Shown: in pieces, positions 37,101-44,259 of the stretch | How the letters are laid out: every line of letters starts with the position of its first letter | How positions within the stretch are numbered: position 1 is the stretch's first letter | DNA from: Coleofasciculus sp040219735 | GTDB taxonomy: Bacteria; Cyanobacteriota; Cyanobacteriia; Cyanobacteriales; Coleofasciculaceae | Length of the DNA: 64,000 bases | NCBI GenBank assembly: GCA_040219735.1 | Contig: JAVJRX010000131.1 | Strand: one strand, 5' to 3' | Notes under the pieces: generated by a model | Database searches by the model: none | The model's input: the letters and a program-made list of their open reading frames with translations, nothing else | What the model was told of the DNA's origin: nothing | Made by a program: the position numbers and the translations under genes

Positions 37101-38046
37101 ATTTCTGAGTCGTCGCCTCTTCCAAGAGCAACCGTGCTAACGCCGTAGACTTTCCCGATCCGGGACGCCCAACTAACAAAACCTGCTCCTGGGCATACTT
37201 ACGCAGCCCTTCCAGCACCGAGAACCGCTCAACCTTCTTTTCCTGTGGCTGTTCTGGCTCCTCCTTTTTCACCCTCTGCACCATCAACCCAAAGTCAAAA
37301 ATCGGTGTCACGTCCTGAGATTGCCGTTTTTTGCTTTCGGCATCGGTTAATGTGTAAAGCTGCCACCACTTCTCATACTTAGTGGTAACTGCGGTTAAAT
37401 AGGGCTGAACATCGATTTCAGTCTGCTTTAGAACTAAATCCCGCCAGCGGCGATCGCGTTGATGAAACTGCTGCTGAAACTCTCGCAATTGGGGAAACTG
37501 CTCCAAAATCACGGTAGTTGGTACAGCGCCACCCCCCAAATCAAACGAGCGATCGCGGGTAAACTTAACAATCCCACAAACCTTACCTGTTCGCTGATTC
37601 AGCAACGGTGCGCCACTCATCCCTGGTCGCACCTGTCCCAATTTAAACTTAATTAACCTTGGCTCATCCCCGGTTAAGCCTTCACAGTTAAACGTTACCG
37701 GACAGCCATTGTCAAACTCTTGATCAGGATAACCGAATAGATAGAGCGGATCGCGGGATTTAATCTCCCCATCCAAATACACACAAGGCGGATCGGCATC
37801 AGTGGGGAGCGTCACCCGCAACAGCGCTAAATCATAAGGATCAGGAAGCAATTCCTCTACCACCGCCTGTGACCAATTCTCCTGCATCTGCCAGCGTACC
37901 TGAATCGGTTCACCTGCTGCCTTTTTCACCACATGAGCGCAAGTGAGAATCCATTCTGGAGCGACAAAAAAGCCTGTTCCCCAACCTCTACCAGGAAGGG
38001 AGAGCTTCACCGTGCATTGTTGCAACAGCTCCTCGACGCGACTCAT
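34198..38046 (-). CDS. Trypsin-like protease + NACHT NTPase + HEAT repeat protein (predicted immune STAND)
   Basis: A 1282-residue protein in three parts. Residues 1-190 form a trypsin-like serine protease with the complete triad H38 (TCAHVV), D72 (DLALLRV) and S144 (GMSGAPLL). Residues about 275-690 form a NACHT/STAND NTPase with Walker A GRPGSGKS (293-300) and Walker B LILFDGVNE (389-397). Residues 703-1230 hold 17 HEAT (PBS-lyase type) repeats, 31 residues each except one of 32. There is no signal peptide. The effector-NTPase-repeat order is that of antiviral STAND proteins, where repeats sense a trigger and oligomerisation activates the effector. The Trypco1 gene lies 3 bp upstream, supporting a conflict-system role. 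Function is inferred. Confidence 0.9.
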   Translation of the reverse strand: MSRVEELLQQCTVKLSLPGRGWGTGFFVAPEWILTCAHVVKKAAGEPIQVRWQMQENWSQAVVEELLPDPYDLALLRVTLPTDADPPCVYLDGEIKSRDPLYLFGYPDQEFDNGCPVTFNCEGLTGDEPRLIKFKLGQVRPGMSGAPLLNQRTGKVCGIVKFTRDRSFDLGGGAVPTTVILEQFPQLREFQQQFHQRDRRWRDLVLKQTEIDVQPYLTAVTTKYEKWWQLYTLTDAESKKRQSQDVTPIFDFGLMVQRVKKEEPEQPQEKKVERFSVLEGLRKYAQEQVLLVGRPGSGKSTALARLLLEEATTQKSEFLNNSDFSLCTQEALTPSPSPNSGRGESTRIPVLVELRYWQGSITQLILNAFTRHELPLTAAQLETVLSRSLILFDGVNELPSEEARSQLSDFRRNHPKVPMIFTTRDLSLGGDLGIEQKLEMQPLTPEQMQAFIRAYLPEQAEEMLRHLGDRLREFGQTPLLLWMLCGLFKQTNEIPENLGLVFRLFTQGYERNLKQDVVIESDRDWWKSVLQQLAWVMMQGETPTELRVGIAREEAVQAIAQFLNGKVAYGEDFARKCLRDLQKYHLIQAGTGNEELEFRHQLIQEYYAAEALRERLPTLSDGVLKREYLNYLKWTEPIALMLALVDDRRAVQVVQLALDVDWQLGARLAGEVKLEFQEQTVGYVEALDVPAWLKVPHLGETRSDSAIPALLQLVADSDSYVRGRAAYALGKIGSETAITGLLKLVADSDSYVRGRATDALGKIGPEKAILGLLQLVEHSNFRVRRSAAESLGKIGSERAIPTLIQLVQHSDYYVRRSAAESLGKIGSEAAIPTLLQLVKNSHSDVCRRAAAESLGKIGSEAAIPALLQLVKDSDYYVRGSAAEALGKIGWERVIPALLQLVQHSDSDVRWSAAEALGKIGSERAIPALLQLVQHSDSDVRRRTAEALGEIGSERAIPALLQLVADSHSDVRRRTADALGKIGSERAIPALLQLVADSHSDVRRSAVAALGKIGSEAAISALLQLVKDSDFYVRRSAVAALGKIGSETAIPALLQLVKDSDFYVRRIAAEALGKIGWERAIPSLLKLVEDSDSDVRRSAAEALGKIGWERAIPSLLKLVEDSDSDVRRSAAEALGKIGWERAIPSLLKLVEDSDSDVRRIAAEALDKIGWERAIPGLFKLVEDSNYYVRRIAAEALGKIGWERAIPSLLKLVEDSDSDVRKSATEALGNIAKKDTGAITQYLPHLLTLIPTDSGEDVLSVILAIQENCKFYNYEIWQEALSRG
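34357..35940 (-). repeat. Seventeen 93-bp coding repeats (HEAT array)
   Basis: These tandem coding repeats encode residues 703-1230 of the NACHT protein. One unit is 96 bp, with an extra codon in VCRRAAAESL (about 35500). The units nearest the 3' end, with the core WERAIPSLLKLVEDSDSDV, are nearly identical at DNA level, which points to recent duplication. Variable positions cluster at the DSxxxV helix boundary. Confidence 0.95.
37013..37060. repeat. REP-like palindrome inserted in the NACHT gene
   Basis: The palindrome CCCCTCTCCCAGAATTGGGAGAGGGG (more than 20 bases; core CTCCCAGAATTGGGAG) followed by GGTGAGGGC is a dispersed bacterial repeat type. Here it lies inside coding sequence, in frame, and is translated as ALTPSPSPNSGRGE at about residues 331-344, between the Walker A and Walker B motifs. 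Confidence 0.7.
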
Positions 38047-38049
38047 GGT

Positions 38050-38370
38050 TTACGGTTTAGGTTGAGCTTCCCATTCCAACGTGATTTCCAGATTCGCTTT
38101 ACCCGATCCTTTGACAATCACCGCCGTCAATTGTCCAGCCTCGATCGCCATTTCCATGCCAAATTTTACCGTCGCCTTCCTCGGTTTCGCTTTTTTCAGG
38201 GGTGCGGCGATCATCTGCACCACCCCCTCGATCGCATCAGCGACAGGCTGAAACTGCTTGGCGTCAAAGCTGACATCTTCTCGCCCCGTCGTTGTCACCT
38301 CAAATTTCGCGATCGCCCCATTGGGAAGCTCAACTGGAACGGTGTCACTACGGGATTCGGCAAAGGTCAT
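38050..38370 (-). CDS. Trypco1 (CU044_2847-type) protein
   Basis: A 106-residue beta-rich protein. It shows the family pattern: VPVELPNGAIAKFEV near the start, a central helix (FQPVADAIEGVVQMI), then ATVKFGMEMAIEAGQ and the closing LEITLEWE. Trypsin-co-occurring domain 1 proteins are typically encoded beside trypsin-like peptidases and NTPases in predicted conflict systems. The stop codon lies 3 bp before the ATG of the trypsin-NACHT gene, so they are almost certainly co-translated. It may be a substrate, inhibitor or assembly partner of the protease. Confidence 0.8.
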   Translation of the reverse strand: MTFAESRSDTVPVELPNGAIAKFEVTTTGREDVSFDAKQFQPVADAIEGVVQMIAAPLKKAKPRKATVKFGMEMAIEAGQLTAVIVKGSGKANLEITLEWEAQPKP

Positions 38371-38517
38371 TTCATTCTCCTCAATGGGAAATGTAAGGGC
38401 TAAGGTTCCCTGACTAAAAACTTGTTATCCCTATCTTACGCTGTTCGGCAGATAAACCTTAAGATCAACAATTGCGGAATCTTTGTAGTGCGAGCATCTT
38501 GCTCGCTAACGAGCATC

Positions 38518-38607
38518 GGGAGCATGTCAGAACACAAAATATTTTAGCAAAGCAAGGGTGTTGGGTTTCGTTCCTCAACCCAACCTACTTGCGTTGACAT
38601 ACACCCC
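38518..38607. repeat. Family C element, diverged copy
   Basis: It begins GGGAGCATGTCA as in the copy at 22427, contains GTTGGGTTTCGTTCCTCAAC as an internal hairpin, and ends TGACATACACCCC, a decayed terminal repeat. No protein is encoded. Confidence 0.7.
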
Positions 38608-38712
38608 GAGCATCTTCCTCGCTACTCATACTATAAATTTGCAACAGTAGACTTAAAATAGTCATCACTTGGGTGATATGGCAACTCTGACTCAGATTCG
38701 GGAAAGCAAATT

Positions 38713-38934
38713 TATGCCAACTTAGAAATTCCCGAATACTGGGTGATTGATGTGTCAGCCGCTAGGGTGATAGCATTTTGTCTGTAAGCTGATGGTCGAT
38801 ATCAACAAAGTGAAGTCTCTAGGGCATTGGATGGGTTAGAGATCGCGTTAGTTGAACAAACCTTTGCCCGTCTTGAACAGGAAACCAACGGCGCGGCGGC
38901 TGTTTGGTTTGCCCAGCAGATTCCTAATCTCTAG
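38713..38934 (+). pseudogene. Uma2-family nuclease remnant
   Basis: The frame reads YANLEIPEYWVIDVSAARV, a TAA stop, then ADGRYQQSEVSRALDGLEIAL and a plausible C-terminus to the TAG at 38932-38934. The EIPEYWVIDV block is the hallmark of Uma2 (PD-(D/E)XK-like) proteins. The N-terminal half is missing and there is one in-frame stop, so the gene is dead. Confidence 0.75.
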
Positions 38935-38968
38935 AATATGCTTTCAATAATCCGATTATCTACGATGA

Positions 38969-39358
38969 TTAATCCCAGATGCGCTTGACTGGATAAGCAT
39001 CAAATACCCCATCTCTACTCATAATTGGTATATTTTCTGCAATAGCTTGTGCAATGAGAAGTCTATCGAAAGGATCATTATGATGAAACGGTAAATTTGA
39101 AATTATTCCCAGATGAGTTAACTGAATAGAAAGCAATGCAAAGTCCTCCAAGTTTATCTTTTGCGTAATGTAATTTTCAAGGGGAACTAAAAGAGTTAAT
39201 TTTCCTTTGCTTTGTTTAATTGCCATTTCCCAGACGCTGGCAATACTAATAAATTTTTCATGATTAGTATCTTCCATCAGTTCGCGGACAGTATTGCTGA
39301 GATTAGATTGACCAGAAAAGAACCAAATCAGAGCATGAGTATCCAGAATAAATTTCAT
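38969..39358 (-). CDS. PIN-domain toxin (VapC family)
   Basis: A 129-residue PIN-domain protein, predicted Mg-dependent RNase of a type II toxin-antitoxin system. Acidic active-site residues are visible: D6 (ILDTHALIW), E44 (SVWEMAIK) and D95/D98 (HHNDPFDRLLIAQA), followed by SRDGVF. It is full length. The start codon shares one base with the upstream antitoxin stop codon, so expression is coupled. The locus sits in a region rich in pseudogenes and repeats. Confidence 0.9.
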   Translation of the reverse strand: MKFILDTHALIWFFSGQSNLSNTVRELMEDTNHEKFISIASVWEMAIKQSKGKLTLLVPLENYITQKINLEDFALLSIQLTHLGIISNLPFHHNDPFDRLLIAQAIAENIPIMSRDGVFDAYPVKRIWD

Positions 39359-39582
39359 TAATAATCTTTAAAGTCTTCCAAGGGTTCATCAAAGTCATCG
39401 GTTATGGAGATCATCCCCTTGTCACTACCAAAAAGGGGGGGTCTTTTTTGTCGAGAATACGGCGATACTAATTTAACCATTGGCAGGTCATTCTTGGTAA
39501 TCATAATTTCTGTACCAAGTGAGGCATTTTCAAGGAGTTGATTAATTTTTTGCAGGGCTTGATTGATATCTATTGTTTCCAT
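39358..39582 (-). CDS. Phd/YefM-like antitoxin
   Basis: A 74-residue protein with the Phd/YefM-type N-terminal fold (INQALQKINQLLENAS, then EIMITKNDLPMVKLV) and an acidic, probably flexible C-terminus for toxin binding (ITDDFDEPLEDF). It pairs with the overlapping PIN toxin and probably represses its own promoter. The tight overlap and complete lengths suggest an active module. Confidence 0.85.
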   Translation of the reverse strand: METIDINQALQKINQLLENASLGTEIMITKNDLPMVKLVSPYSRQKRPPLFGSDKGMISITDDFDEPLEDFKDY

Positions 39583-39810
39583 AGATAAATCCTCTTTTTT
39601 CTAAGGTTAAATTCTACCATTTATTTCCCAACTGAAGCAGGTCGAATGCGTTACTGCGGCTGAACTGTAACGGAAATAAAATAGCATAGACTACAGTATA
39701 TACGTTACCCATAATCGGACATAATCGCAATACATTTCGTCACCGAAGAGCGCACAATGGGGGTGTGCGCCTCTACAATGCTAATCCATCAAATTAGGTG
39801 TGCCACGCTA

Positions 39811-40071
39811 CTACTGAGTTTCCTGTAAAACGTGGTGAATCAAATCAGCCGCTAGCTGGAGTTTATCTCGGTTGGTAAGAGCCTCAAAGTTTACTGTTGC
39901 AACAGATGGCATCAGGGATATTGGCGAAGTTTGTGAGGTAGTGGATAATTCCAATGTCTCGTAAAAATAGTCAATAGGCTTTCGGTAGACTCCGGCGAAT
40001 GCGGGTAACTCCCTCTCAGCATCTACTTTACGTTTCCCATTTTCGATATAAGACAGGATTTGCTGACTCAG
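39811..40071 (-). pseudogene. XRE-family regulator truncated at a MITE
   Basis: The frame reads LSQQILSYIENGKRKVDA, the end of an XRE helix-turn-helix domain, then AFAGVYRKPIDYFYETLEL and a C-terminal tail ending ADLIHHVLQETQ before a TAG at 39811-39813. The N-terminal helices and start codon are missing. The break coincides with the family A MITE at 40069-40133, beyond which the metal permease gene begins. Confidence 0.75.
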
Positions 40072-40133
40072 GGCGGGTTTTGTTATTTATTTATCTGTGA
40101 CTAGCTAAGTTAGTGACTAAACCCGCCCCTACA
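40069..40133. repeat. Family A MITE at the broken end of the XRE gene
   Basis: A 65-bp element with CAGGGCGGGTTTT at one end and AAACCCGCCCCTACA at the other. It lies exactly at the truncated end of the XRE remnant and 9 bp from the stop of the ABC permease gene. Confidence 0.85.
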
Positions 40134-40141
40134 GATTCATT

Positions 40142-41029
40142 TCATCGCCATAATCCCTTAATTTCCCGCCAAATCTGTGACTGATTAGACTGAACTCTTG
40201 GATGAGTCAAAACTCCCTGACTCGGACTAAATAAAAACGCCAGCATAAAAAATCCAAACGTGACTAATACAATAGCAGGACCTGACGGTAAGTTGAAAAA
40301 ATAGCTCAAATACATACCACTGATACTGGCAACTACGCCAATTCCTGAACCTAAAAGCATCATCTGGTGTAACCTTGTCACCAATAAATAAGCCGTCGCC
40401 CCTGGTGTAATTAGCATGGCTAAGACCAAAATTACCCCAACGGCTTTGAGACTGGCTACAATTGTTAGGGCAATCAAAATCATTAAACCAAAGTTGAGCA
40501 AGTTTGTTGGTAATCCCGCCGCTTTTGCGCCTACGGGGTCAAAGGTATAAAACATCAATTCTTTATACAGCAATAAAACAATGGCGAGGACAATGGCGGT
40601 AATAATGGCTGTATTAATCACTTCCTCTCCCGTAACACTGAGGATATTACCAAATAAAAAGTGATTTAGGTCAATCTTATTGTCTTTTTGAATAACTGTG
40701 ATTAAAGTAATACCGAGGGCAAAGAAGGCGGAAAAGACAATTCCCATCGCCGCATCTTCTTTAATCTGCGATCGCGTCCTGATCCAGGTAATCACGATTG
40801 TACTGACAATACCTGCCAAAAACGCCCCCAGAAAGATATCCACGCCCACGATATAGGCGATCGCTAATCCCGGTAATACGGAATGACTAATCGCGTCACC
40901 GAGTAAGGCGAGGCGTTGTACCATGAGGTAACTTCCCACCGAGGCGCAGACGATTCCCACTAAGACGGCTGTCATTAGCGATCGCTGCATAAAGCTGTAT
41001 TGCAAAGGTTCAATTAAAAGGTCAAGCAT
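40142..41029 (-). CDS. Mn/Zn ABC transporter permease
   Basis: A 295-residue permease of the ABC-3 (ZnuB/MntB) family with about eight membrane helices. Conserved blocks include GAFLAGIVSTI and the C-terminal VGVILVLAMLITPGATAYLL and GPAIVLV. It forms the membrane channel of a cluster A-I importer for manganese or zinc. The gene follows its ATPase gene on the same strand, separated by a MITE-containing gap of about 130 bp. Confidence 0.92.
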   Translation of the reverse strand: MLDLLIEPLQYSFMQRSLMTAVLVGIVCASVGSYLMVQRLALLGDAISHSVLPGLAIAYIVGVDIFLGAFLAGIVSTIVITWIRTRSQIKEDAAMGIVFSAFFALGITLITVIQKDNKIDLNHFLFGNILSVTGEEVINTAIITAIVLAIVLLLYKELMFYTFDPVGAKAAGLPTNLLNFGLMILIALTIVASLKAVGVILVLAMLITPGATAYLLVTRLHQMMLLGSGIGVVASISGMYLSYFFNLPSGPAIVLVTFGFFMLAFLFSPSQGVLTHPRVQSNQSQIWREIKGLWR

Positions 41030-41082
41030 GATTTGTCATTTGTTGATGTCATTTGTCATTTGTTAAATACCTAAAACGTTAG

Positions 41083-41149
41083 CCAGGGCGGGTTTTGTAG
41101 AAACGTTAACAAAAACAATCAATTTTAATCCCTAAACCCGCCCCTACAC
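41083..41149. repeat. Family A MITE
   Basis: CAGGGCGGGTTTT to AAACCCGCCCCTACAC, inside the metal-transport operon between the ATPase and permease genes. TGTCATTTG heptamer-like repeats flank it on the permease side (41030-41065). Confidence 0.85.
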
Positions 41150-41159
41150 AATTCAAACA

Positions 41160-41960
41160 TTAAGCAGCGTCTGAGAAAAATACGACTTGACCCCCATAAG
41201 CACGTTGTAGGTTATTTGCCTGCATTACCTGGTGGCGGGAACCTGAGGCAATTAATTCCCGATTCAATAAAATTAAATCATCAAAATTTGTAATCGCTTC
41301 CCCTAAATCATGATGAACCACTAACACGGTTTTCCCGGAATCGGCTAATTCGTGGAGAATCTCAAAAATAATGGCTTCGGTTTTTTTATCGATTCCCGCC
41401 ATGGGTTCGTCAAAACAGAAAATATCGGCTTGTTCAGCTAACGCTTTGGCGAGAAAGACGCGCTGCTGCTGTCCCCCCGATAATTGACCGATGGGGCGAT
41501 CGCGAAATTCACTCATACCCACCCGCGCTAACGATTGGGCGGCGATGCGTCGGGATACGCTGGAGAAACGCCGAAACCATCCCGTCTTGCGTATCCGCCC
41601 CATTAATACCACATCCCACACCGTTGCGGGGTAAGTCCAATCAATCTGCGATCGCTGGGGTACATAAGCTACTCTGTCTAATTGATCCATCATGGGTTTC
41701 CCCTGATACATCGCTGTACCACAGCTTGTCTGCACTAACCCTAGCATCGCTTTCATCAGCGTACTTTTTCCCGCGCCATTGGGACCAATAATTCCCGTCA
41801 GTCGCCCCGGTTGAATCTGACAGGTGATATCCTTTAGCGCTTCGACGAGGCGGTACTGCACACTAAGGTGTCCAATCCTCAGGGGTTCCTGGCGGACGAT
41901 GGCGCGATCGCGCTGGGGGTTGTGGTTGTTGCTATTCAAGATAACCATTGACATGATCAA
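41160..41960 (-). CDS. Mn/Zn ABC transporter ATPase
   Basis: A 266-residue ATPase subunit with Walker A GPNGAGKST, Q-loop VPQRSQIDW (the Ile-Asp-Trp is typical of Mn/Zn ATPases), signature LSGGQQQRV, Walker B FCFDEPMAGID and H-loop VVHHDL. It powers the importer with the permease downstream and the divergently encoded binding protein. The start may be the second or third ATG, because the first residues MIMSMV contain several. Confidence 0.93.
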   Translation of the reverse strand: MIMSMVILNSNNHNPQRDRAIVRQEPLRIGHLSVQYRLVEALKDITCQIQPGRLTGIIGPNGAGKSTLMKAMLGLVQTSCGTAMYQGKPMMDQLDRVAYVPQRSQIDWTYPATVWDVVLMGRIRKTGWFRRFSSVSRRIAAQSLARVGMSEFRDRPIGQLSGGQQQRVFLAKALAEQADIFCFDEPMAGIDKKTEAIIFEILHELADSGKTVLVVHHDLGEAITNFDDLILLNRELIASGSRHQVMQANNLQRAYGGQVVFFSDAA

Positions 41961-42047
41961 ACCAGAGAGATTTTAAAAAATGAAACAATTATGAAAATAT
42001 TGTATCCTCAAAAATGAAAACAATATGAGAATCAATATATAAACTAA
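41961..42047. promoter_or_regulatory. Divergent promoter region of the metal importer
   Basis: An AT-rich 87-bp region between divergent starts. It contains an inverted repeat, ATATTGT (41998-42004) and ACAATAT (about 42020-42026), and several ATGAAAA steps. A metal-responsive repressor (Zur, MntR or a two-component regulator) binding here would control both arms, but the repeat does not match a consensus I can vouch for. Confidence 0.4.
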
Positions 42048-43133
42048 ATGAACGTAATTACTCACTCGCAGGGTAGAACTCAGTTGCAGGGATGCAGAGG
42101 TGCAAGGGTGCAGGGGTGTACAGATGTAGGGGCGGGTTCGACTGATAACGTTAGTTGGGTTGAGGAACGAAACCCAACCTACAACCGTGGCATACTTAAA
42201 TTAGCTGGGGTGATTCTGGGACTTTGGATCAGTGGCTGTGAGGCGACAAATCCAAATCTTTCAGGAACCGATGCAGAGGACAAACCTAACGTTGTCGCCA
42301 CAAGTACCATTATCGCCGACTGGACAGAACAAGTCGGGGGAGATGAGATTGAACTAACTGGAATCCTCGAACCCGGTGCTGATCCTCACATTTACGAACC
42401 CGTACCCGCTGATACAATTGCCTTAGAACAAGCGGATCTAATTCTCTACAACGGTTATAACTTAGAACCGGGACTGATTAAACTGATGCAGTCGGCGGGG
42501 GTAAATGCCAAAACCTTTGCTGTTGGGGAAGTTGTAACGCCATTAGATTTTGAGTATCAGGGAAAAAAGGAACCCGATCCTCATGTTTGGGGAGATGCAG
42601 ATCATGGGATTAAAATGGTTAATGCGATACGCGATCGCTTAATTGAACTTTCACCGGAAGACAAAGACAAATTTACCGCCAACGCCGCCAAACTCACGGC
42701 TGAATTGGAACAGGTTGATACGTGGATTACTCAACAGATTCAAACCATACCTGCTAATCAGCGTAAACTTGTAACCACCCATGACGCCTTTCAATATTAT
42801 GCTCAAGCCTATGGATTAGAAGTAATTGGTACTCTGATTGGTATTAGCACCGAAGAACAACCCAGCGCCCAAACCGTGAAAACCCTATCCGATGCGGTAA
42901 AAGAAGCAGGCGTTCCCGCTATTTTTGCCGAAACCACGATTAACTCCGCCCTGATTAAAACGGTTGCAGCAGAAGCGGGAGTCAAATTACCACCATCCGA
43001 ACTTTATTCTGATTCCCTCGGCGCACCCGGAAGTGAAGCGGATACTTATGTCAAAATGCTGATTACTAATACCCGTACTATTGTAGAAGCCTTGGGGGGC
43101 GATTATCAAGCATTTCTAAACGGGGGCAATTAA
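42048..43133 (+). CDS. Mn/Zn ABC substrate-binding lipoprotein (TroA-like) with odd N-terminus
   Basis: The mature part is a cluster A-I metal-binding protein with probable ligands His in GADPHIYEP, His in DPHVWGD, His in VTTHDAFQYY and Asp in ELYSDSLG, as in TroA-type Mn/Zn binders. A lipobox (LWISGC, C64) shows it is a lipoprotein. About 63 residues precede the cysteine instead of the usual 20 or so. The DNA there contains part of a family A repeat (42126-42140) and the GTTGGGTT core of family C (about 42153-42182). The original signal peptide seems to begin near ILKLAGVILG (residue 49). The start codon is uncertain. Confidence 0.88.
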   Translation: MNVITHSQGRTQLQGCRGARVQGCTDVGAGSTDNVSWVEERNPTYNRGILKLAGVILGLWISGCEATNPNLSGTDAEDKPNVVATSTIIADWTEQVGGDEIELTGILEPGADPHIYEPVPADTIALEQADLILYNGYNLEPGLIKLMQSAGVNAKTFAVGEVVTPLDFEYQGKKEPDPHVWGDADHGIKMVNAIRDRLIELSPEDKDKFTANAAKLTAELEQVDTWITQQIQTIPANQRKLVTTHDAFQYYAQAYGLEVIGTLIGISTEEQPSAQTVKTLSDAVKEAGVPAIFAETTINSALIKTVAAEAGVKLPPSELYSDSLGAPGSEADTYVKMLITNTRTIVEALGGDYQAFLNGGN

Positions 43134-43168
43134 TGTTAACGGTGGAGATCGTCATTCGTCTTATGTCT

Positions 43169-43216
43169 ATTGTCCCATTACCCGCCCCTACAATTGTCCC
43201 ATTAACCGCCCCTACA
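43169..43216. repeat. 24-bp direct repeat x2
   Basis: Two adjacent copies of ATTGTCCCATTAMCCGCCCC followed by TACA, differing at one base, lie between convergent genes. The GCCCCTACA part matches family A MITE ends. Confidence 0.75.
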
Positions 43217-43232
43217 AATGACATAAGACAAT

Positions 43233-44084
43233 TTAACGCCGTCTCCTTCCCGTCGAACGCTGACGGCTGCCAGAACTGCTACCAAAACCACCGGAACGAT
43301 TCCTGCGCGTCGAATCAGATTTATTAGAAGGGCGCAAATTACTAGACCCGAAACCTGAACCTGTCGCCCGATTACCTTTTTGGCGATTTTTGTCAGCCGT
43401 TGCAGATGTATCAGATGAGCGTCTTAATTGACCTGTACTGCGGAAGGCTTGACGATTTTTTACCGCAGGTGGTGGTTGATTATGACGGGCTTGATATCGG
43501 TCTACCGCTTGCGAGTAGGTGCTTCCATATCCACCATATCCAGTCATTATCCCACCCGGTTGATAAACAGGGGGTACATAATAGCTGGGTCGAAATAATA
43601 AACTCCCCAAGGCTTGACCCGCTATAGCGCCTGCAAATGGTGTCCAGAAACTGGATTCCCGCCGCACAATTACGGTTTCCGGTTGACCCGTTTGAGTATT
43701 CGTTTGGGTTTCGGTAACGTTATGGACATATTCAATCCGAAAGTCCTCACTCAAGTACATATCGGCTTGACCATTTTCGATCTGCAAATAAGCCTTTTTA
43801 CCCGCCGCTATTTCCTCATCGGTTAGACGGGCTAATCGCAAATCTGGACTACGAAAAACAGGGGGTGTACCGGCTGGCGTATTCAGCAACATCAGGTTAT
43901 ATTCACCACTGACATCATCGTAAGTGGCTTGTTGAACCGGATATTTCCCATTACTAAACTGCTGGGCATTTGAGGTAACATTTACCGTCTGATTTGGAGT
44001 TTGGGTGACGGAAGGCGAACCACAAGCTAGGGTGGTTAGACACAATGCCAAAGACATGAAAATGATGATAAATTTTCGCAGCAT
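43233..44084 (-). CDS. Hypothetical lipoprotein
   Basis: A 283-residue protein with a lipoprotein signal peptide (hydrophobic core FIIIFMSLALCLTTLACG, Cys about 21). A middle domain (about 45-140) of unknown type is followed by a short glycine/alanine-rich possible membrane-associated segment (FAGAIAGQALGSLLF). The long tail is rich in Gly, Ser, Arg and Asn and ends RRRR. The tail may bind polyanions such as polysaccharide or DNA. I do not recognise the family. Confidence 0.7.
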   Translation of the reverse strand: MLRKFIIIFMSLALCLTTLACGSPSVTQTPNQTVNVTSNAQQFSNGKYPVQQATYDDVSGEYNLMLLNTPAGTPPVFRSPDLRLARLTDEEIAAGKKAYLQIENGQADMYLSEDFRIEYVHNVTETQTNTQTGQPETVIVRRESSFWTPFAGAIAGQALGSLLFRPSYYVPPVYQPGGIMTGYGGYGSTYSQAVDRYQARHNQPPPAVKNRQAFRSTGQLRRSSDTSATADKNRQKGNRATGSGFGSSNLRPSNKSDSTRRNRSGGFGSSSGSRQRSTGRRRR

Positions 44085-44259
44085 ATCAGAAAATTATTGA
44101 ATTGGGTGATTCATTGGCAACTGTGAACAGATTAATCTGAAATAATAGTATCATTGGTGGTACTATTACACCTTAGCTTAATTACCCCAGTTGATTAGAT
44201 ATTCCGGAAAAGTCATTGAGCCGGATTCAGCTTATCCCAGGGGCTGATAAAATAACAGA

